Origin: Egibacter sp. | GTDB lineage: Bacteria > Actinomycetota > Nitriliruptoria > Euzebyales > Egibacteraceae | NCBI GenBank assembly: GCA_003553795.1 | Contig: PWFH01000142.1 | Location: 1 to 60,469 of the forward strand | DNA: 60,469 bases | Reading direction: 5' to 3' | Part shown: one piece after another, positions 51,931-60,154 of the stretch | How the letters are laid out: each line of letters begins with the position of its first letter | Position numbering within the stretch: the first letter of the stretch is position 1 | Translations under genes and position numbers: made by a program | Notes under the pieces: model-generated | Databases searched by the model: none | What the model was told of the DNA's origin: nothing | The model's input: the letters and a program-made list of their open reading frames with translations, nothing else

Positions 51931-52410
51931 GTGAAGGTCCTCCTCGTGTCCTCGAGCGCCGGCTTCACCGCCCAGGTGAGCTCGGCGATGACCGATGGCG
52001 ACCAGGTCGCCTACACCGAAGTGCGCCGTCCCGAGCGCGCGCTCGCCCTGCTCGACGAGGGCGAGGAGGCGTTCGACATCGTCCTCGCCGACAACGACAC
52101 CCAGCCGACCGGTGGCTTCTACCTCGCCCGCGAGATGAAGGCCCGGGTGCGCATGGGCCAGGAGCTGCCGCCGGTCCTGCTCGTCGTGGCCCGCGAGCAG
52201 GACGACTACCTCGCGCGCTGGTCCGAGGCCGACGCCTGGGTCGTCAAGCCCATCGACCCGTTCGACCTCGCCGAGGCCGTCGAGGCGCTCGTCGAGCGCC
52301 GGCCGATGCCCCGCCTGCCGGGGGTGCGCACCTACGCCGAGCAGGGGGGCATCGAGGGGCCGGGCAAGGCTGGTGAGCTGCCCCCGCCGACGCCGGTCGA
52401 AGGGTCGTGA
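51931..52410 (+). CDS. Atypical response-regulator receiver domain protein, 159 aa
   Basis: A single CheY-like receiver with no output domain. The phosphoacceptor position is D54 in FDIVLADNDTQPTGG, and the conserved lysine is in WVVKPIDP. The acidic pair that normally binds magnesium at the end of strand 1 is missing: the sequence there is KVLLVSSSAG, with serines. This suggests a pseudo-receiver working without normal phosphorylation. The last 30 residues are a Gly/Pro-rich tail. GTG 51931 follows GGAG. Its stop overlaps the trpD start in a GTGA, so it is co-translated with trpD. No kinase nearby. Confidence 0.8.
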   Translation: MKVLLVSSSAGFTAQVSSAMTDGDQVAYTEVRRPERALALLDEGEEAFDIVLADNDTQPTGGFYLAREMKARVRMGQELPPVLLVVAREQDDYLARWSEADAWVVKPIDPFDLAEAVEALVERRPMPRLPGVRTYAEQGGIEGPGKAGELPPPTPVEGS

Positions 52411-53444
52411 GCGCAGCCGAGCCGGCGCTGCCGGAGATCCTCTCGCGGCTCATCGCCGGTGAGGACCTCGACGACGCCGACACCGCCAGCGCGCTCGCGG
52501 CGATCATGCGCGGCGACGTCACCCCCGTGCGCGTCGCCGGCCTCCTCGTCGCGCTGCGGGCCAAGGGCGAGACTCCCGCGGAGATCGCCGGCCTCGTCCG
52601 CGCGATGCGGCAGTTCGCGCTGCCGGTGGCCGGCCCGCCGGGTGCGGTCGACACGTGTGGCACCGGCGGGGACCGTGCCGGGACCTTCAACGTCTCGACG
52701 GTCGCGGCGGTCGTGACCGCCGCGGCGGGCGCGCCCGTCGTCAAGCACGGCAACCGCGCCGCCTCGGGTCGCTGCGGCTCGGCGGACCTCCTCGAGGACT
52801 GGGGGGTCGTGATCGACCTGCCTCCCGCCGGCGTCGAGCGCTGCCTCGAGCGCGTCGGCATCGGCTTCTGCTTCGCCCCGACGTTCCACCCGGCGATGCG
52901 GCACGTCATGCCCGCGCGCCGGGAGCTCGCGGTGCCGACGGTCTTCAACTTCCTCGGGCCCCTCAGCAACCCCGCCGGGGTGCGACACCAGACGATCGGC
53001 GTCGCCGACGCGGCGATGGCCCCGACGATGGCCGAGGTCCTCGCCCGCATCGGCGTCGACCACGCGCTCGTCTTCCACGGCGCCGACGGTCTCGACGAGC
53101 TCACGACCACCGGCCCGTCGACGATCTGGGAGGTCCGCGACGGGCAGGTGCGCACCGAGCACTTCGACCCGACGACGCTGGGGATCCCCACCGCCACCCC
53201 CTCCGACCTCGTCGGCGGCGGGGTCGAGGAGAACCGGCGCATCGCCGATGCGATCCTCGCTGGCGAGCCCGGGGCACCGCGCGACATCGTCGTGCTCGGG
53301 GCGGCTGCCGCGCTCTACGCCGCCGACCGCGTCGCCAGCCTCGCCGAGGGACTGCCGGTGGCGGCCGACGCGCTCGACAGCGGCGCCGCGGCCCGGCTGC
53401 GCGACGACTGGGTCGCGGTCAGCCAGGAGCTCGCCGGAGCCTAG
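52407..53444 (+). CDS. trpD: Anthranilate phosphoribosyltransferase TrpD, 345 aa
   Basis: Second step of tryptophan synthesis: joins anthranilate and phosphoribosyl pyrophosphate. Substrate motifs are intact: VDTCGTGGDRAGTFNVSTV (PRPP loop), VVKHGNRAASGRCGSADLLE, FNFLGPLSNPAGVRHQ and the metal-site HGADGLDELTTTG. Length is standard. GTG 52407 overlaps the receiver gene. No other trp gene is adjacent, as is common for trpD in actinobacteria, where it lies near the DEDDh/GIY-YIG nuclease gene (as it does here, three genes apart). Confidence 0.95.
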   Translation: MSAAEPALPEILSRLIAGEDLDDADTASALAAIMRGDVTPVRVAGLLVALRAKGETPAEIAGLVRAMRQFALPVAGPPGAVDTCGTGGDRAGTFNVSTVAAVVTAAAGAPVVKHGNRAASGRCGSADLLEDWGVVIDLPPAGVERCLERVGIGFCFAPTFHPAMRHVMPARRELAVPTVFNFLGPLSNPAGVRHQTIGVADAAMAPTMAEVLARIGVDHALVFHGADGLDELTTTGPSTIWEVRDGQVRTEHFDPTTLGIPTATPSDLVGGGVEENRRIADAILAGEPGAPRDIVVLGAAAALYAADRVASLAEGLPVAADALDSGAAARLRDDWVAVSQELAGA

Positions 53445-53523
53445 TCGCCCCGGGCGCCGGACGCGGTCCGCGCGCACGGCGTCCTGCCCCACGATCCGTC
53501 CCCCGCGAGCGGAGTGAGACCGC

Positions 53524-55662
53524 ATGGAACCGCTGTCGGAGCACCAGCTGCTCATCCTCTGGGTGCAGCTCGCCCTCCTGCTCGGCGTCGCCCGCGGCCT
53601 CGGCGGGCTCATGCGCCGCGTCGGCCAGCCCGCGGTCATCGGCGAGCTCGCCGCCGGCCTCGTCCTCGGGCCCTCGCTGCTCGGGCGTCTCGCGCCGGAG
53701 CTCTACGCCTGGATCTTCCCCGCCGACCCGGTCCAGAGCGGCCTCATCCTCGCCGTGGCGTGGGTCGGCGTGGCTCTCCTGCTCGTCGTCACCGGCTTCG
53801 AGACCGACCTCGCCCTGCTCTCGCGTCTCGGGCGCACGTCCGCGTTCGTCTCGGCCGGCAGCCTGCTCGTCCCGCTCGCGCTCGGCGTGGGCCTCGGGGT
53901 GCTGCTGCCCGAGATGCTGCTCGGCGAGGAGGCCACCCGCACGACCTTCGCGCTCTTCATGGGGATCGCCCTCGCGATCTCCGCGCTGCCGGTCGTGGCG
54001 AAGATCCTCATGGAGATGGGGCTCATGCGCCGCGACATCGGCCAGGTCACGATCGCCGCCGCGATGGCCAACGACCTCATCGGCTGGCTGCTGCTCGGCA
54101 TCGTCAGCGGCCTCGCCGCCGGCGGGGGCTTCGACGCCGTCGGGCTCGCCACGACCGTGGCCGCGGTGGCGGGGCTGCTCGTGGTCGGTCTCACCCTCGG
54201 CCAGCGGGTCATCGACGCCGCACTGCGGGTCGCCCGCCAACGCGGCGACCGCATGGTGCGTCCGCTGACCGTCGTCGTCCTCGCGATGCTGATCACCGGG
54301 GCGCTGACCCAGGCGATCGGCGTCGAGGCGGTGCTCGGCGCCTTCATCGCGGGCATCCTCGTCGGTCGCTCGCGCTACCAGCGCGAGGACGTGACCCGGG
54401 CCATCACCGGCATGACGAACGCCTTCTTCGCGCCGGTCTTCTTCGCCACCGCCGGGCTCTTCGTCGACCTCGGGCTGCTGCTCGAGGGCCAGGCCTGGCT
54501 CTGGGCGCTCGTCGTCATCGCCGTCGCCGCGATCGCCAAGCTCGGGGGAAGCTTCCTCGGCGCCCGCCTCGGCGGGATGCGGGCGAGCGAGGGGCTCGCG
54601 ATCGGCGTCGGCCTCAACGCCCGCGGTGCCCTCGAGATCGTCGTGGCCACCGTCGCGCTCGGCCTCGGGGTGCTCAACCAGACCTCCTACACGATCGTCG
54701 TCGTGATGGCGATGGTGACCTCGATGATGGCGCCTCCGCTGCTGCGCCGTCTCCTGCGCGACCTCGAGGCGAGCCCCGCCGAGGCTGCGCGCCTCGAGCG
54801 CGAGGCGATGCTGCAGTCGAGCGTCATCGCGGGCACGCGGACCGCGCTGCTGCCCACCCGCGGAGGGCGCAACTCCATCGTCGCCGCGCGGATCCTCCAC
54901 CGCTCGCTGCAGCCCGACGCGAGCGTCGCGCTGCTCACGATCCACGGACCCGGCGAGGAGGCCGCAGCCCGCGCCGAGCGCGCGGTCGCCCAGGCCCGCG
55001 GGATCTTCCACGAGCGCGCCGTCGAGCGCATCGACCGCCCTTCCGAGGACCCCGCCGCGACGATCCGCGACGAGGCCGCCCTCGGCTACGGCCTCGTCGC
55101 GCTCGGCCTCACCGAGGGCTTCACCGGCTCCGAGGCGCTGTCGTCGGTGCTCGCGCGCACCATCGCCGGCTGCACCGCGCCGATGCTGCTCGTCAAGCAC
55201 GGCGAGGGGCTCGACCCCGAGGTGCCCCTCGAGATGCGCCGCGTGCTCGTGCCGATCGCCGGCACGCGCCTCGCCCAGGCCGCCCAGGAGATCGGCTACA
55301 CCCTCGCCGACAGCCTCGATGCCGACGTCGACGTGCTCCACGTCGTCAACCGCCCCGACCGCAGCGACCCGGCGACGCCGGTGACGAGCTCGCTCGCGGT
55401 GGCCTCCCGCGTCCTGCGCCAGGCCGACGACCTCGCGGCGCGCTTCGGCTGCGTCGTCACCCCGCTCACCCGCGTCGGGCCCTCGCTCGGCCAGGAGGTG
55501 CTCGCCGCCGCGAGCGAGCGCGAGAGCGAGCTCGTCGTCATGGGTGCGGAGGCGCGCGTCAACGACGACGGGCTCTTCCTCGGTCACGGCGTCGAGTACG
55601 TCCTCGAGCACGCCCGGCAGACCGTCGCCGTCGTGGTCTTCCCGGCCGAGGACGGGGAGTAG
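53524..55662 (+). CDS. Cation/proton antiporter with C-terminal universal-stress-like domains, 712 aa
   Basis: Monovalent cation:proton antiporter-2 type membrane protein. Residues about 5-400 hold twelve or so helices, including the family start VIGELAAGLVLGPSLLG, FETDLALL, ISALPVVAKILMEMGL and GVGLNARGALEIVVATV. The core helix reads AAMANDLIGWLLL: Asn-Asp where electrogenic CPA2 exchangers have Asp-Asp, which in other antiporters goes with electroneutral exchange. Residues about 430-565 and 570-712 look like two universal-stress-protein domains (RVLVPIAGTRLAQAAQEIG, ELVVMGAEARVNDDG, LFLGHGVEYVLEHA). Ion (Na or K) unknown. ATG 53524 is secure. Confidence 0.9.
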   Translation: MEPLSEHQLLILWVQLALLLGVARGLGGLMRRVGQPAVIGELAAGLVLGPSLLGRLAPELYAWIFPADPVQSGLILAVAWVGVALLLVVTGFETDLALLSRLGRTSAFVSAGSLLVPLALGVGLGVLLPEMLLGEEATRTTFALFMGIALAISALPVVAKILMEMGLMRRDIGQVTIAAAMANDLIGWLLLGIVSGLAAGGGFDAVGLATTVAAVAGLLVVGLTLGQRVIDAALRVARQRGDRMVRPLTVVVLAMLITGALTQAIGVEAVLGAFIAGILVGRSRYQREDVTRAITGMTNAFFAPVFFATAGLFVDLGLLLEGQAWLWALVVIAVAAIAKLGGSFLGARLGGMRASEGLAIGVGLNARGALEIVVATVALGLGVLNQTSYTIVVVMAMVTSMMAPPLLRRLLRDLEASPAEAARLEREAMLQSSVIAGTRTALLPTRGGRNSIVAARILHRSLQPDASVALLTIHGPGEEAAARAERAVAQARGIFHERAVERIDRPSEDPAATIRDEAALGYGLVALGLTEGFTGSEALSSVLARTIAGCTAPMLLVKHGEGLDPEVPLEMRRVLVPIAGTRLAQAAQEIGYTLADSLDADVDVLHVVNRPDRSDPATPVTSSLAVASRVLRQADDLAARFGCVVTPLTRVGPSLGQEVLAAASERESELVVMGAEARVNDDGLFLGHGVEYVLEHARQTVAVVVFPAEDGE

Positions 55663-55681
55663 CCGGTCGGTCCAGCGGCGG

Positions 55682-55975
55682 CTACAGCCCCTCGGCGTCG
55701 TCGAAGCCGACGCCCCACATGCGCTCGAGGTCGACGGTGGAGTAGGCGCGGAAGGCGATCATCGTGTGCGTCGCCGTCACGCCCTGCACCTTCGCGATCT
55801 CCCCGGTGACGACGTCGGCGATCTCCTCGTGGGCGCGCACCCGCACGAGCGCGACGAGCTCCCAGTCGCCGGTCACCGAGTAGACCTCGCTGACCGCGGC
55901 GACGTCGGCGACGGCCTGCGCGGTCTCGGGGATCGCCCCGACCTCGCAGCGCAGCAGCACGATGGCGGTGATCAC
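55682..55975 (-). CDS. Stand-alone Lrp/AsnC ligand-binding (RAM) domain protein, 97 aa
   Basis: Resembles the C-terminal amino-acid sensing domain of Lrp/AsnC regulators without the DNA-binding part: AIVLLRCEVGAIPETAQAVA, VSEVYSVTGDWELVALVRV, then VQGVTATHTMIAFRAYS. Such proteins oligomerise and may modulate full-length Lrp regulators or act as metabolite sensors. GTG 55975 has GAGGAGG upstream, and a TAGGCT hexamer lies 27 bp before it. It converges on the antiporter gene with 19 bp between stops. Confidence 0.88.
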   Translation of the reverse strand: MITAIVLLRCEVGAIPETAQAVADVAAVSEVYSVTGDWELVALVRVRAHEEIADVVTGEIAKVQGVTATHTMIAFRAYSTVDLERMWGVGFDDAEGL

Positions 55976-56002
55976 AGGCGCCCTCCTCGACGGGGGGTCG
56001 GC

Positions 56003-56008
56003 AGCCTA
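56003..56008 (-). promoter_or_regulatory. Candidate -10 element TAGGCT for the RAM-domain gene
   Basis: Minus-strand TAGGCT, 27 bp before the GTG at 55975. Inference. Confidence 0.4.
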
Positions 56009-56046
56009 CCGCGCCGGCGTGGTGTGGTGAGGGCCGTCACGGCGGC

Positions 56047-57777
56047 TCACGCGACGCTGCGGCGGCGCTTGCCCGCGAGCTCGGCCTCGGCCCGGCCGGT
56101 GTCGCGCCGGGCATCGGCGAGCCGGGCGCGCAGCGCCGCGAGCGCCGCGCCCCCGGCCACCGGTTCGGCCAACACCCCGCTGGCGGAGCGCGCGACGACG
56201 CCGTCGCGGGCGAGCCAGCGGGCGAGGATGCGCCGCTCGACGTCGGCGGCGACGGGGTCCGGCGGCCCCGGCGCCGCGGCGGCCGCGGCGGCGAGGGCGT
56301 CCTCGGCCTCCGCGATGGCCTCGGCCGTGGCGTCGCAGGCACGACTCGCGACGAGCAGTCCGTCACGGCAGTCGACGAGCTCCCCACCAGCGGAGGTCAG
56401 CCGCACGGCGACGAGCGCGCCGGAGGAGGCCAGGGCCTCGCGGTCGCGGGCGGCGCGCACCGCGGCGACGAGCGCCGCGGTGCGGTCACGCAGTCCCGCG
56501 GCCTCCTCGAAGCGCCCCGCCGCGCCGAGGGCGTCCATGCGCGCGCTCAAGGTCGCGAGGACCGCGGTGGCGTCGCCCCGCAGCGCCGCGGCGGCGTCGG
56601 CGGTGCGCCGCGCGTACTCCCCGGCGTCGATCGCGCCGCTGCAGGGCCCGGCGCACCGCCCGAGCTCGCCCAACGCGCAGCCCTGCCGCTGGGGGGCGTG
56701 CGGCAGCCGCTGGGTGCAGCGCCGCAGCGGCACCGCCTCGTGCAGCGCCTCGGCCAGCGCGGTGGCCTGGCGGCGCGACGGCAGCGGGCCGAGCGCTGGC
56801 TCCCCGGCTGGCGGTGCGGTGCGGGCGATCGACAGGCGCGGGAACGCCTCGGCGGTCAGCCGCAGCCACACGGGCCGTCGCGGCCGCCCCCGCCGGTTGT
56901 AGCGGGGGTCCTCGCGGCGGATGAGCCGCGCCTCGGCGACCTCGGCCTCGATCGCCGTCGGGGTGACCCAGTGCTCGATGCGCGCGGTCTCGCGCAGCAG
57001 GTCGGGGACGCGGCGCCGTGGGTCGCTGCCGAAGTAGCTGCGCACACGGGCGCGCAGGTCGGTCGCGGTGCCGACGTAGAGGCGCTCGCCGGCTGCGGAG
57101 GTGAAGGCGTAGACGCCCGGCGCGTGGGGCAGGTCGTCGGCGAGGCGGCGCCGGGCGGCGAAGACCGGGGCGGAACCGACCCGCTGCAGGGCGGTGAGGT
57201 CCTCGAGGGTCGTGGCGCCGACTGAGCCCGCACGCTCGATGAGCGCGTGGAGGACGTCGACGGTCGCGCGGGCGTCGGCGAGCGCGCGGTGCTCGGGGCG
57301 GGTGCGCGCGCCGACGTGGGCGGCGAGGGTGGCGAGCCGGCAGTCGCGGACCTCCTCGGCGAGCAGGCGACGGGCGAGGGCGGCGGTGCAGAGGGCCTGC
57401 TGCTCGAGTGGAGGACGACCCGAGCGCCGCAGCGCGGCGTCGAGGAAGCCGACGTCGAAGCGGGCGTTGTGGGCGACGAGGACGCTGCCGCGCGCGAACT
57501 CCAGCAGGGCCGGCAGGATCCCCCCGATCGGGGGGCGCCCCGCCACCATCGTGTCGTCGATGCCGGTGAGCGCGGTGATGCCCGGAGGGATCGCGACCTC
57601 GGGGTCGACGAGGGTCGCGAGCTCACCCTCGACCTCGCCGGCGCGCACCCGCACCGCGCCCACCTCGGTGATGCGGTTGGAGGCCGGCGAGCCGCCGGTC
57701 GTCTCGAGGTCGACGACGACGAAGGTCACCTCGTGCAGCGGGATGCCCGACGGCAGCGGGAGCTGGGTGGCGGCCAT
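56047..57777 (-). CDS. DEDDh exonuclease fused to a UvrC-like GIY-YIG nuclease, 576 aa
   Basis: Two nuclease modules in one chain, as in mycobacterial Rv2191. Residues 15-180 are a DnaQ-type 3'-5' exonuclease with D23 and E25 in VVVDLETTGG, an Asp in AHNARFDVGFL and the late HRALADARAT. Residues about 215-300 are GIY-YIG (HAPGVYAFTSAAGERLYVG, DLRARVRSYF). After that come the UvrC-like Cys-rich part (CTQRLPHAPQRQGCALGEL, RCAGPC) and a UVR-like helix pair (ALGAAGRFEEAAGLRDRTAAL). UvrC's second nuclease domain is absent. A role in DNA repair is inferred from the domains. The ATG lies 6 bp after a TAGCCT hexamer, suggesting a leaderless mRNA. Confidence 0.92.
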   Translation of the reverse strand: MAATQLPLPSGIPLHEVTFVVVDLETTGGSPASNRITEVGAVRVRAGEVEGELATLVDPEVAIPPGITALTGIDDTMVAGRPPIGGILPALLEFARGSVLVAHNARFDVGFLDAALRRSGRPPLEQQALCTAALARRLLAEEVRDCRLATLAAHVGARTRPEHRALADARATVDVLHALIERAGSVGATTLEDLTALQRVGSAPVFAARRRLADDLPHAPGVYAFTSAAGERLYVGTATDLRARVRSYFGSDPRRRVPDLLRETARIEHWVTPTAIEAEVAEARLIRREDPRYNRRGRPRRPVWLRLTAEAFPRLSIARTAPPAGEPALGPLPSRRQATALAEALHEAVPLRRCTQRLPHAPQRQGCALGELGRCAGPCSGAIDAGEYARRTADAAAALRGDATAVLATLSARMDALGAAGRFEEAAGLRDRTAALVAAVRAARDREALASSGALVAVRLTSAGGELVDCRDGLLVASRACDATAEAIAEAEDALAAAAAAAPGPPDPVAADVERRILARWLARDGVVARSASGVLAEPVAGGAALAALRARLADARRDTGRAEAELAGKRRRSVA

Positions 57778-57783
57778 GGGGGC

Positions 57784-57789
57784 AGGCTA
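57784..57789 (-). promoter_or_regulatory. Candidate -10 element TAGCCT for the leaderless DEDDh/GIY-YIG gene
   Basis: Minus-strand TAGCCT followed by GCCCCC and the ATG, so transcription should start at the start codon. Same arrangement as cofE. Inference. Confidence 0.4.
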
Positions 57790-57861
57790 GAGGAACAGAT
57801 GTTCGATGTCGATGGCACGGTGTGCGGGCGGCCGGCGCGCCTGGCGACACGCGGCCCGCGC

Positions 57862-57867
57862 TACGCT
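57862..57867 (+). promoter_or_regulatory. Candidate -10 element TACGCT for the DUF309 gene
   Basis: TACGCT ends 48 bp before the ATG at 57916. Inference. Confidence 0.35.
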
Positions 57868-57915
57868 GCCGCGGCCCGATCCGGTCGCCCCGCGCCGGGG
57901 GAGCAGGAGGCCGCG

Positions 57916-58392
57916 ATGCCGACGCCGTCGCCCGGGCCGCGCCCGAGGCCCCGCGACCACACCGGTCGCCCCCTGCCGCCGGGCTCGCCCGACGAGCTCG
58001 GCGACGGCGATCCCGCGCGATCGTGCACGAGCGCGGCGCAGGCCCGCGAGCGCCTCGCCGCCTGCTTCGCCGAGGGCCGGCACTTCGCCGCCCACCGGGT
58101 CGTCCTGCGGCTCTGGCGCGACCTCGACGTCGACGCGGGCCCGCTGTGGCAGGCGGTCGCGCAGCTCACCGCCGGGGCGGTCCACCTCGAGCGCGGCAAC
58201 CGCGCCGGCGCGGAGACGCTGCTCGCCCGGGCCGCCGAGCGCCTCGCCGAGCCCGGCCTGCCCGAGGCCGGCGTCGACGTCGCCGCGCTCGCCGGCGTCG
58301 CCGAGCAGCTCGCCGCACGGGTCGGTGCGGGGGCCCTGCCCGCTCCGCGCCTGCCCGCCACGGCGGTCAGCCCTCGAGGCGGTGCTCCTTGA
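57916..58392 (+). CDS. DUF309 family protein, 158 aa
   Basis: Belongs to the DUF309 family of helical proteins with unknown biochemical role. The family core is clear: ARERLAACFAEGRHFAAHRV, then LRLWRDLDVDAGPLWQAVAQ and LTAGAVHLERGNRAGAETLL, ending RAAERLAEP. The conserved H-x-x-x-E-like and R-G-N positions are present. ATG 57916 has GCAGGAGG five bases upstream. The N-terminal 35 residues are Pro/Arg-rich and not conserved. The end of the gene overlaps the convergent photolyase gene by 26 bp. Confidence 0.85.
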   Translation: MPTPSPGPRPRPRDHTGRPLPPGSPDELGDGDPARSCTSAAQARERLAACFAEGRHFAAHRVVLRLWRDLDVDAGPLWQAVAQLTAGAVHLERGNRAGAETLLARAAERLAEPGLPEAGVDVAALAGVAEQLAARVGAGALPAPRLPATAVSPRGGAP

Positions 58393-59770
58393 ACCACGCC
58401 AGGGTGCGCTTGCGCTCCTCGGCGTGGTCGACGATCGGCCAGGGGTAGTCCTCGCCGAGGCGCAGCCCGGCCTCGCGGGCCGCCGCCGACGGCCTCGCCG
58501 CGGGCTCGTGGAGGTAGCGGTCGGGCACCGCGGCGAGCTCGGGCACCCAGTGGCGCACGTAGGCGCCGTCGGGGTCGAAGCGCTGGCCCTGGCTCGTGGG
58601 GTTGAAGATGCGGAAGTAGGGCTGGGCGTCGGTGCCGGTGCCCGCGGCCCACTGCCACCCGCCGTTGTTGCTCGCGACGTCGCCGTCGACGAGGTGGCGC
58701 AGGAAGTGGGCCTCGCCGAGGCGCCAGTCGATGCGGAGGTCCTTGCAGAGGAAGCTCGCGACGATCATGCGCGCCCGGTTGTGCATCCAACCGGAGGCCA
58801 GCAGCTGGCGCATCGCCGCGTCGACGACGGGAAAGCCGGTGCGGCCCTCGCGCCAGGCGTCGAAGTGCGCTCCCTCGCCCTGCCACGGCAGGGCGCGCCA
58901 TACGGGGTTGAACTCGGTGTCGACGACCTCCGGCCAGGCGTGGAGCACGTGCCCGTAGAAGTCGCGCCAGGCGATCTCGGTGGCGAAGGCCTCGTGGCCG
59001 GGGTCGTCGTCGGCGAGCCGCGCGAGGACGGTGCGCGGGGAGAGGCAGCCGTAGTGCAGGTCGGCGGAGAGTCGGCTCGTGCCCTCCACCCCGAGCAGGT
59101 CGCGGCGCTCGTGGTACGCCGAGGCGCGCTGCTCGAGGAAGGCCTCGAGACGGGCCAGCGCCGCGGTCTCGCCGCCGATCGGCTCGGCAGGGGCATCGGC
59201 CGCGCCGAGCTCCCCACGGTCGGGGATGGCGTCGCCGCTCAGCTCCGGGGCGGGCGGCAGGGCCGCGGGGGAGGGCAACGGCGCCGGCAGGCCGTGGCGC
59301 CGCCAGGCGCGGTGGAACGGGGTGAAGACCTTGTAGGGGGCGCCGGCGCCGGTGGTGATGCGCCCGGGCGGGTGGACGAAGACGCCGTCGTGGGCCTCGA
59401 GGCGACGGCCGTCCTCCTCGAGGCGTCGGGCGACCTCCTCGTCACGCCGGCGCGCGAACGGCGAGACGTCGTCGCTGACGTGCACCGCCGCCGCGTCGAC
59501 CGACGCGGCGAGGTGGGGCACGACCTCGGCGGGGTGGCCGTGGCGCACGACGAGGCGGCTGCCGCGCTCGGCGAGGCGCTCGTGGAGGTCGGCGAGGGCG
59601 TCGGCGAGGTAGGCCAGGCGCGGCGCGCCCACCCTCGGGCCGTGCAGCAGCGCGCGGTCGAGCACGAAGAGCGCGACGAGACGCCCGCCGCCGGCCTGCG
59701 CTGCGGCGAGGGCGGGGTTGTCGGCGACCCGGAGGTCGCGACGGAACCACATCACCTGCGTCTCACCCAC
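58367..59770 (-). CDS. phr: Deoxyribodipyrimidine photolyase, 467 aa
   Basis: Light-driven repair of UV-induced cyclobutane pyrimidine dimers, using FAD. The N-terminal antenna domain starts QVMWFRRDLRVADNPAL. The C-terminal FAD domain carries LSADLHYGCLSPRTVL, the EIAWRDFYGHVL segment, FPVVDAAMRQLLASGWMHNR, MIVASFLCKDLRIDWRLGE and SNNGGWQWAAGTGTDAQPYF, all hallmarks of CPD class I photolyases. The tryptophans of the usual electron chain look present. GTG 59770 follows GGGAGG. Cryptochrome function cannot be excluded from sequence alone, but repair is the better guess. Confidence 0.94.
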   Translation of the reverse strand: MGETQVMWFRRDLRVADNPALAAAQAGGGRLVALFVLDRALLHGPRVGAPRLAYLADALADLHERLAERGSRLVVRHGHPAEVVPHLAASVDAAAVHVSDDVSPFARRRDEEVARRLEEDGRRLEAHDGVFVHPPGRITTGAGAPYKVFTPFHRAWRRHGLPAPLPSPAALPPAPELSGDAIPDRGELGAADAPAEPIGGETAALARLEAFLEQRASAYHERRDLLGVEGTSRLSADLHYGCLSPRTVLARLADDDPGHEAFATEIAWRDFYGHVLHAWPEVVDTEFNPVWRALPWQGEGAHFDAWREGRTGFPVVDAAMRQLLASGWMHNRARMIVASFLCKDLRIDWRLGEAHFLRHLVDGDVASNNGGWQWAAGTGTDAQPYFRIFNPTSQGQRFDPDGAYVRHWVPELAAVPDRYLHEPAARPSAAAREAGLRLGEDYPWPIVDHAEERKRTLAWFKEHRLEG

Positions 59771-59819
59771 GGGGCCTCCCGTCCTCCGCAGCGACGGCGC
59801 GTCGCGGCGTGCCGCCGGG

Positions 59820-59829
59820 ACGGTACCCT
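59820..59829. promoter_or_regulatory. Back-to-back -10 elements for photolyase (minus) and the zinc-ribbon gene (plus) sharing one TA
   Basis: The ten bases ACGGTACCCT read as TACCGT on the minus strand (59825 to 59820, 49 bp before the photolyase start) and TACCCT on the plus strand (59824-59829, 53 bp before the zinc-ribbon gene). Same layout as at panB/dtd. Inference. Confidence 0.4.
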
Positions 59830-59882
59830 CGATGGCGTCCCGGTCGCAGACGCGACGCGCTCGCCGAGGCAGAGGAGCCGCC

Positions 59883-60149
59883 ATGCACGAGCTGACCGGA
59901 CTCGAGCCGGGAACCCGCTTCCGCTGCGCGGGCTGCGGCAACCTCACGCGCTTCGACATCGAGACCACCGAGCGGGTGCGACGCTTCTGGCACGTCGACC
60001 TCGCCGGGGAGGGTCGCATCGACGAGGAGGAGCGTGAGGTCGCCGTCGAGGCGGTGACCTGCCGCTGGTGCGGCACCGGTGCGCGCGTCGAGGTCGTCGA
60101 CGTGCCCGGCGCGGGCACGGCCCCCTCGTCGGCCGAGGAGCGCGTGTAG
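59883..60149 (+). CDS. Small zinc-ribbon-like protein, 88 aa
   Basis: Two Cys pairs fit a zinc ribbon: FRCAGCGNLTRFDIETTERV near residues 14-20 and VTCRWCGTGARVEVVDVPG near 59-66. Between them lies an acidic strand-rich loop (DLAGEGRIDEEEREVAVEA). Small actinobacterial proteins of this form exist, but I do not know a function. ATG 59883 has GAGGAG upstream. It is divergent from the photolyase gene and is followed closely by the truncated gene at the window end. Confidence 0.75.
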   Translation: MHELTGLEPGTRFRCAGCGNLTRFDIETTERVRRFWHVDLAGEGRIDEEEREVAVEAVTCRWCGTGARVEVVDVPGAGTAPSSAEERV

Positions 60150-60154
60150 TCGCC

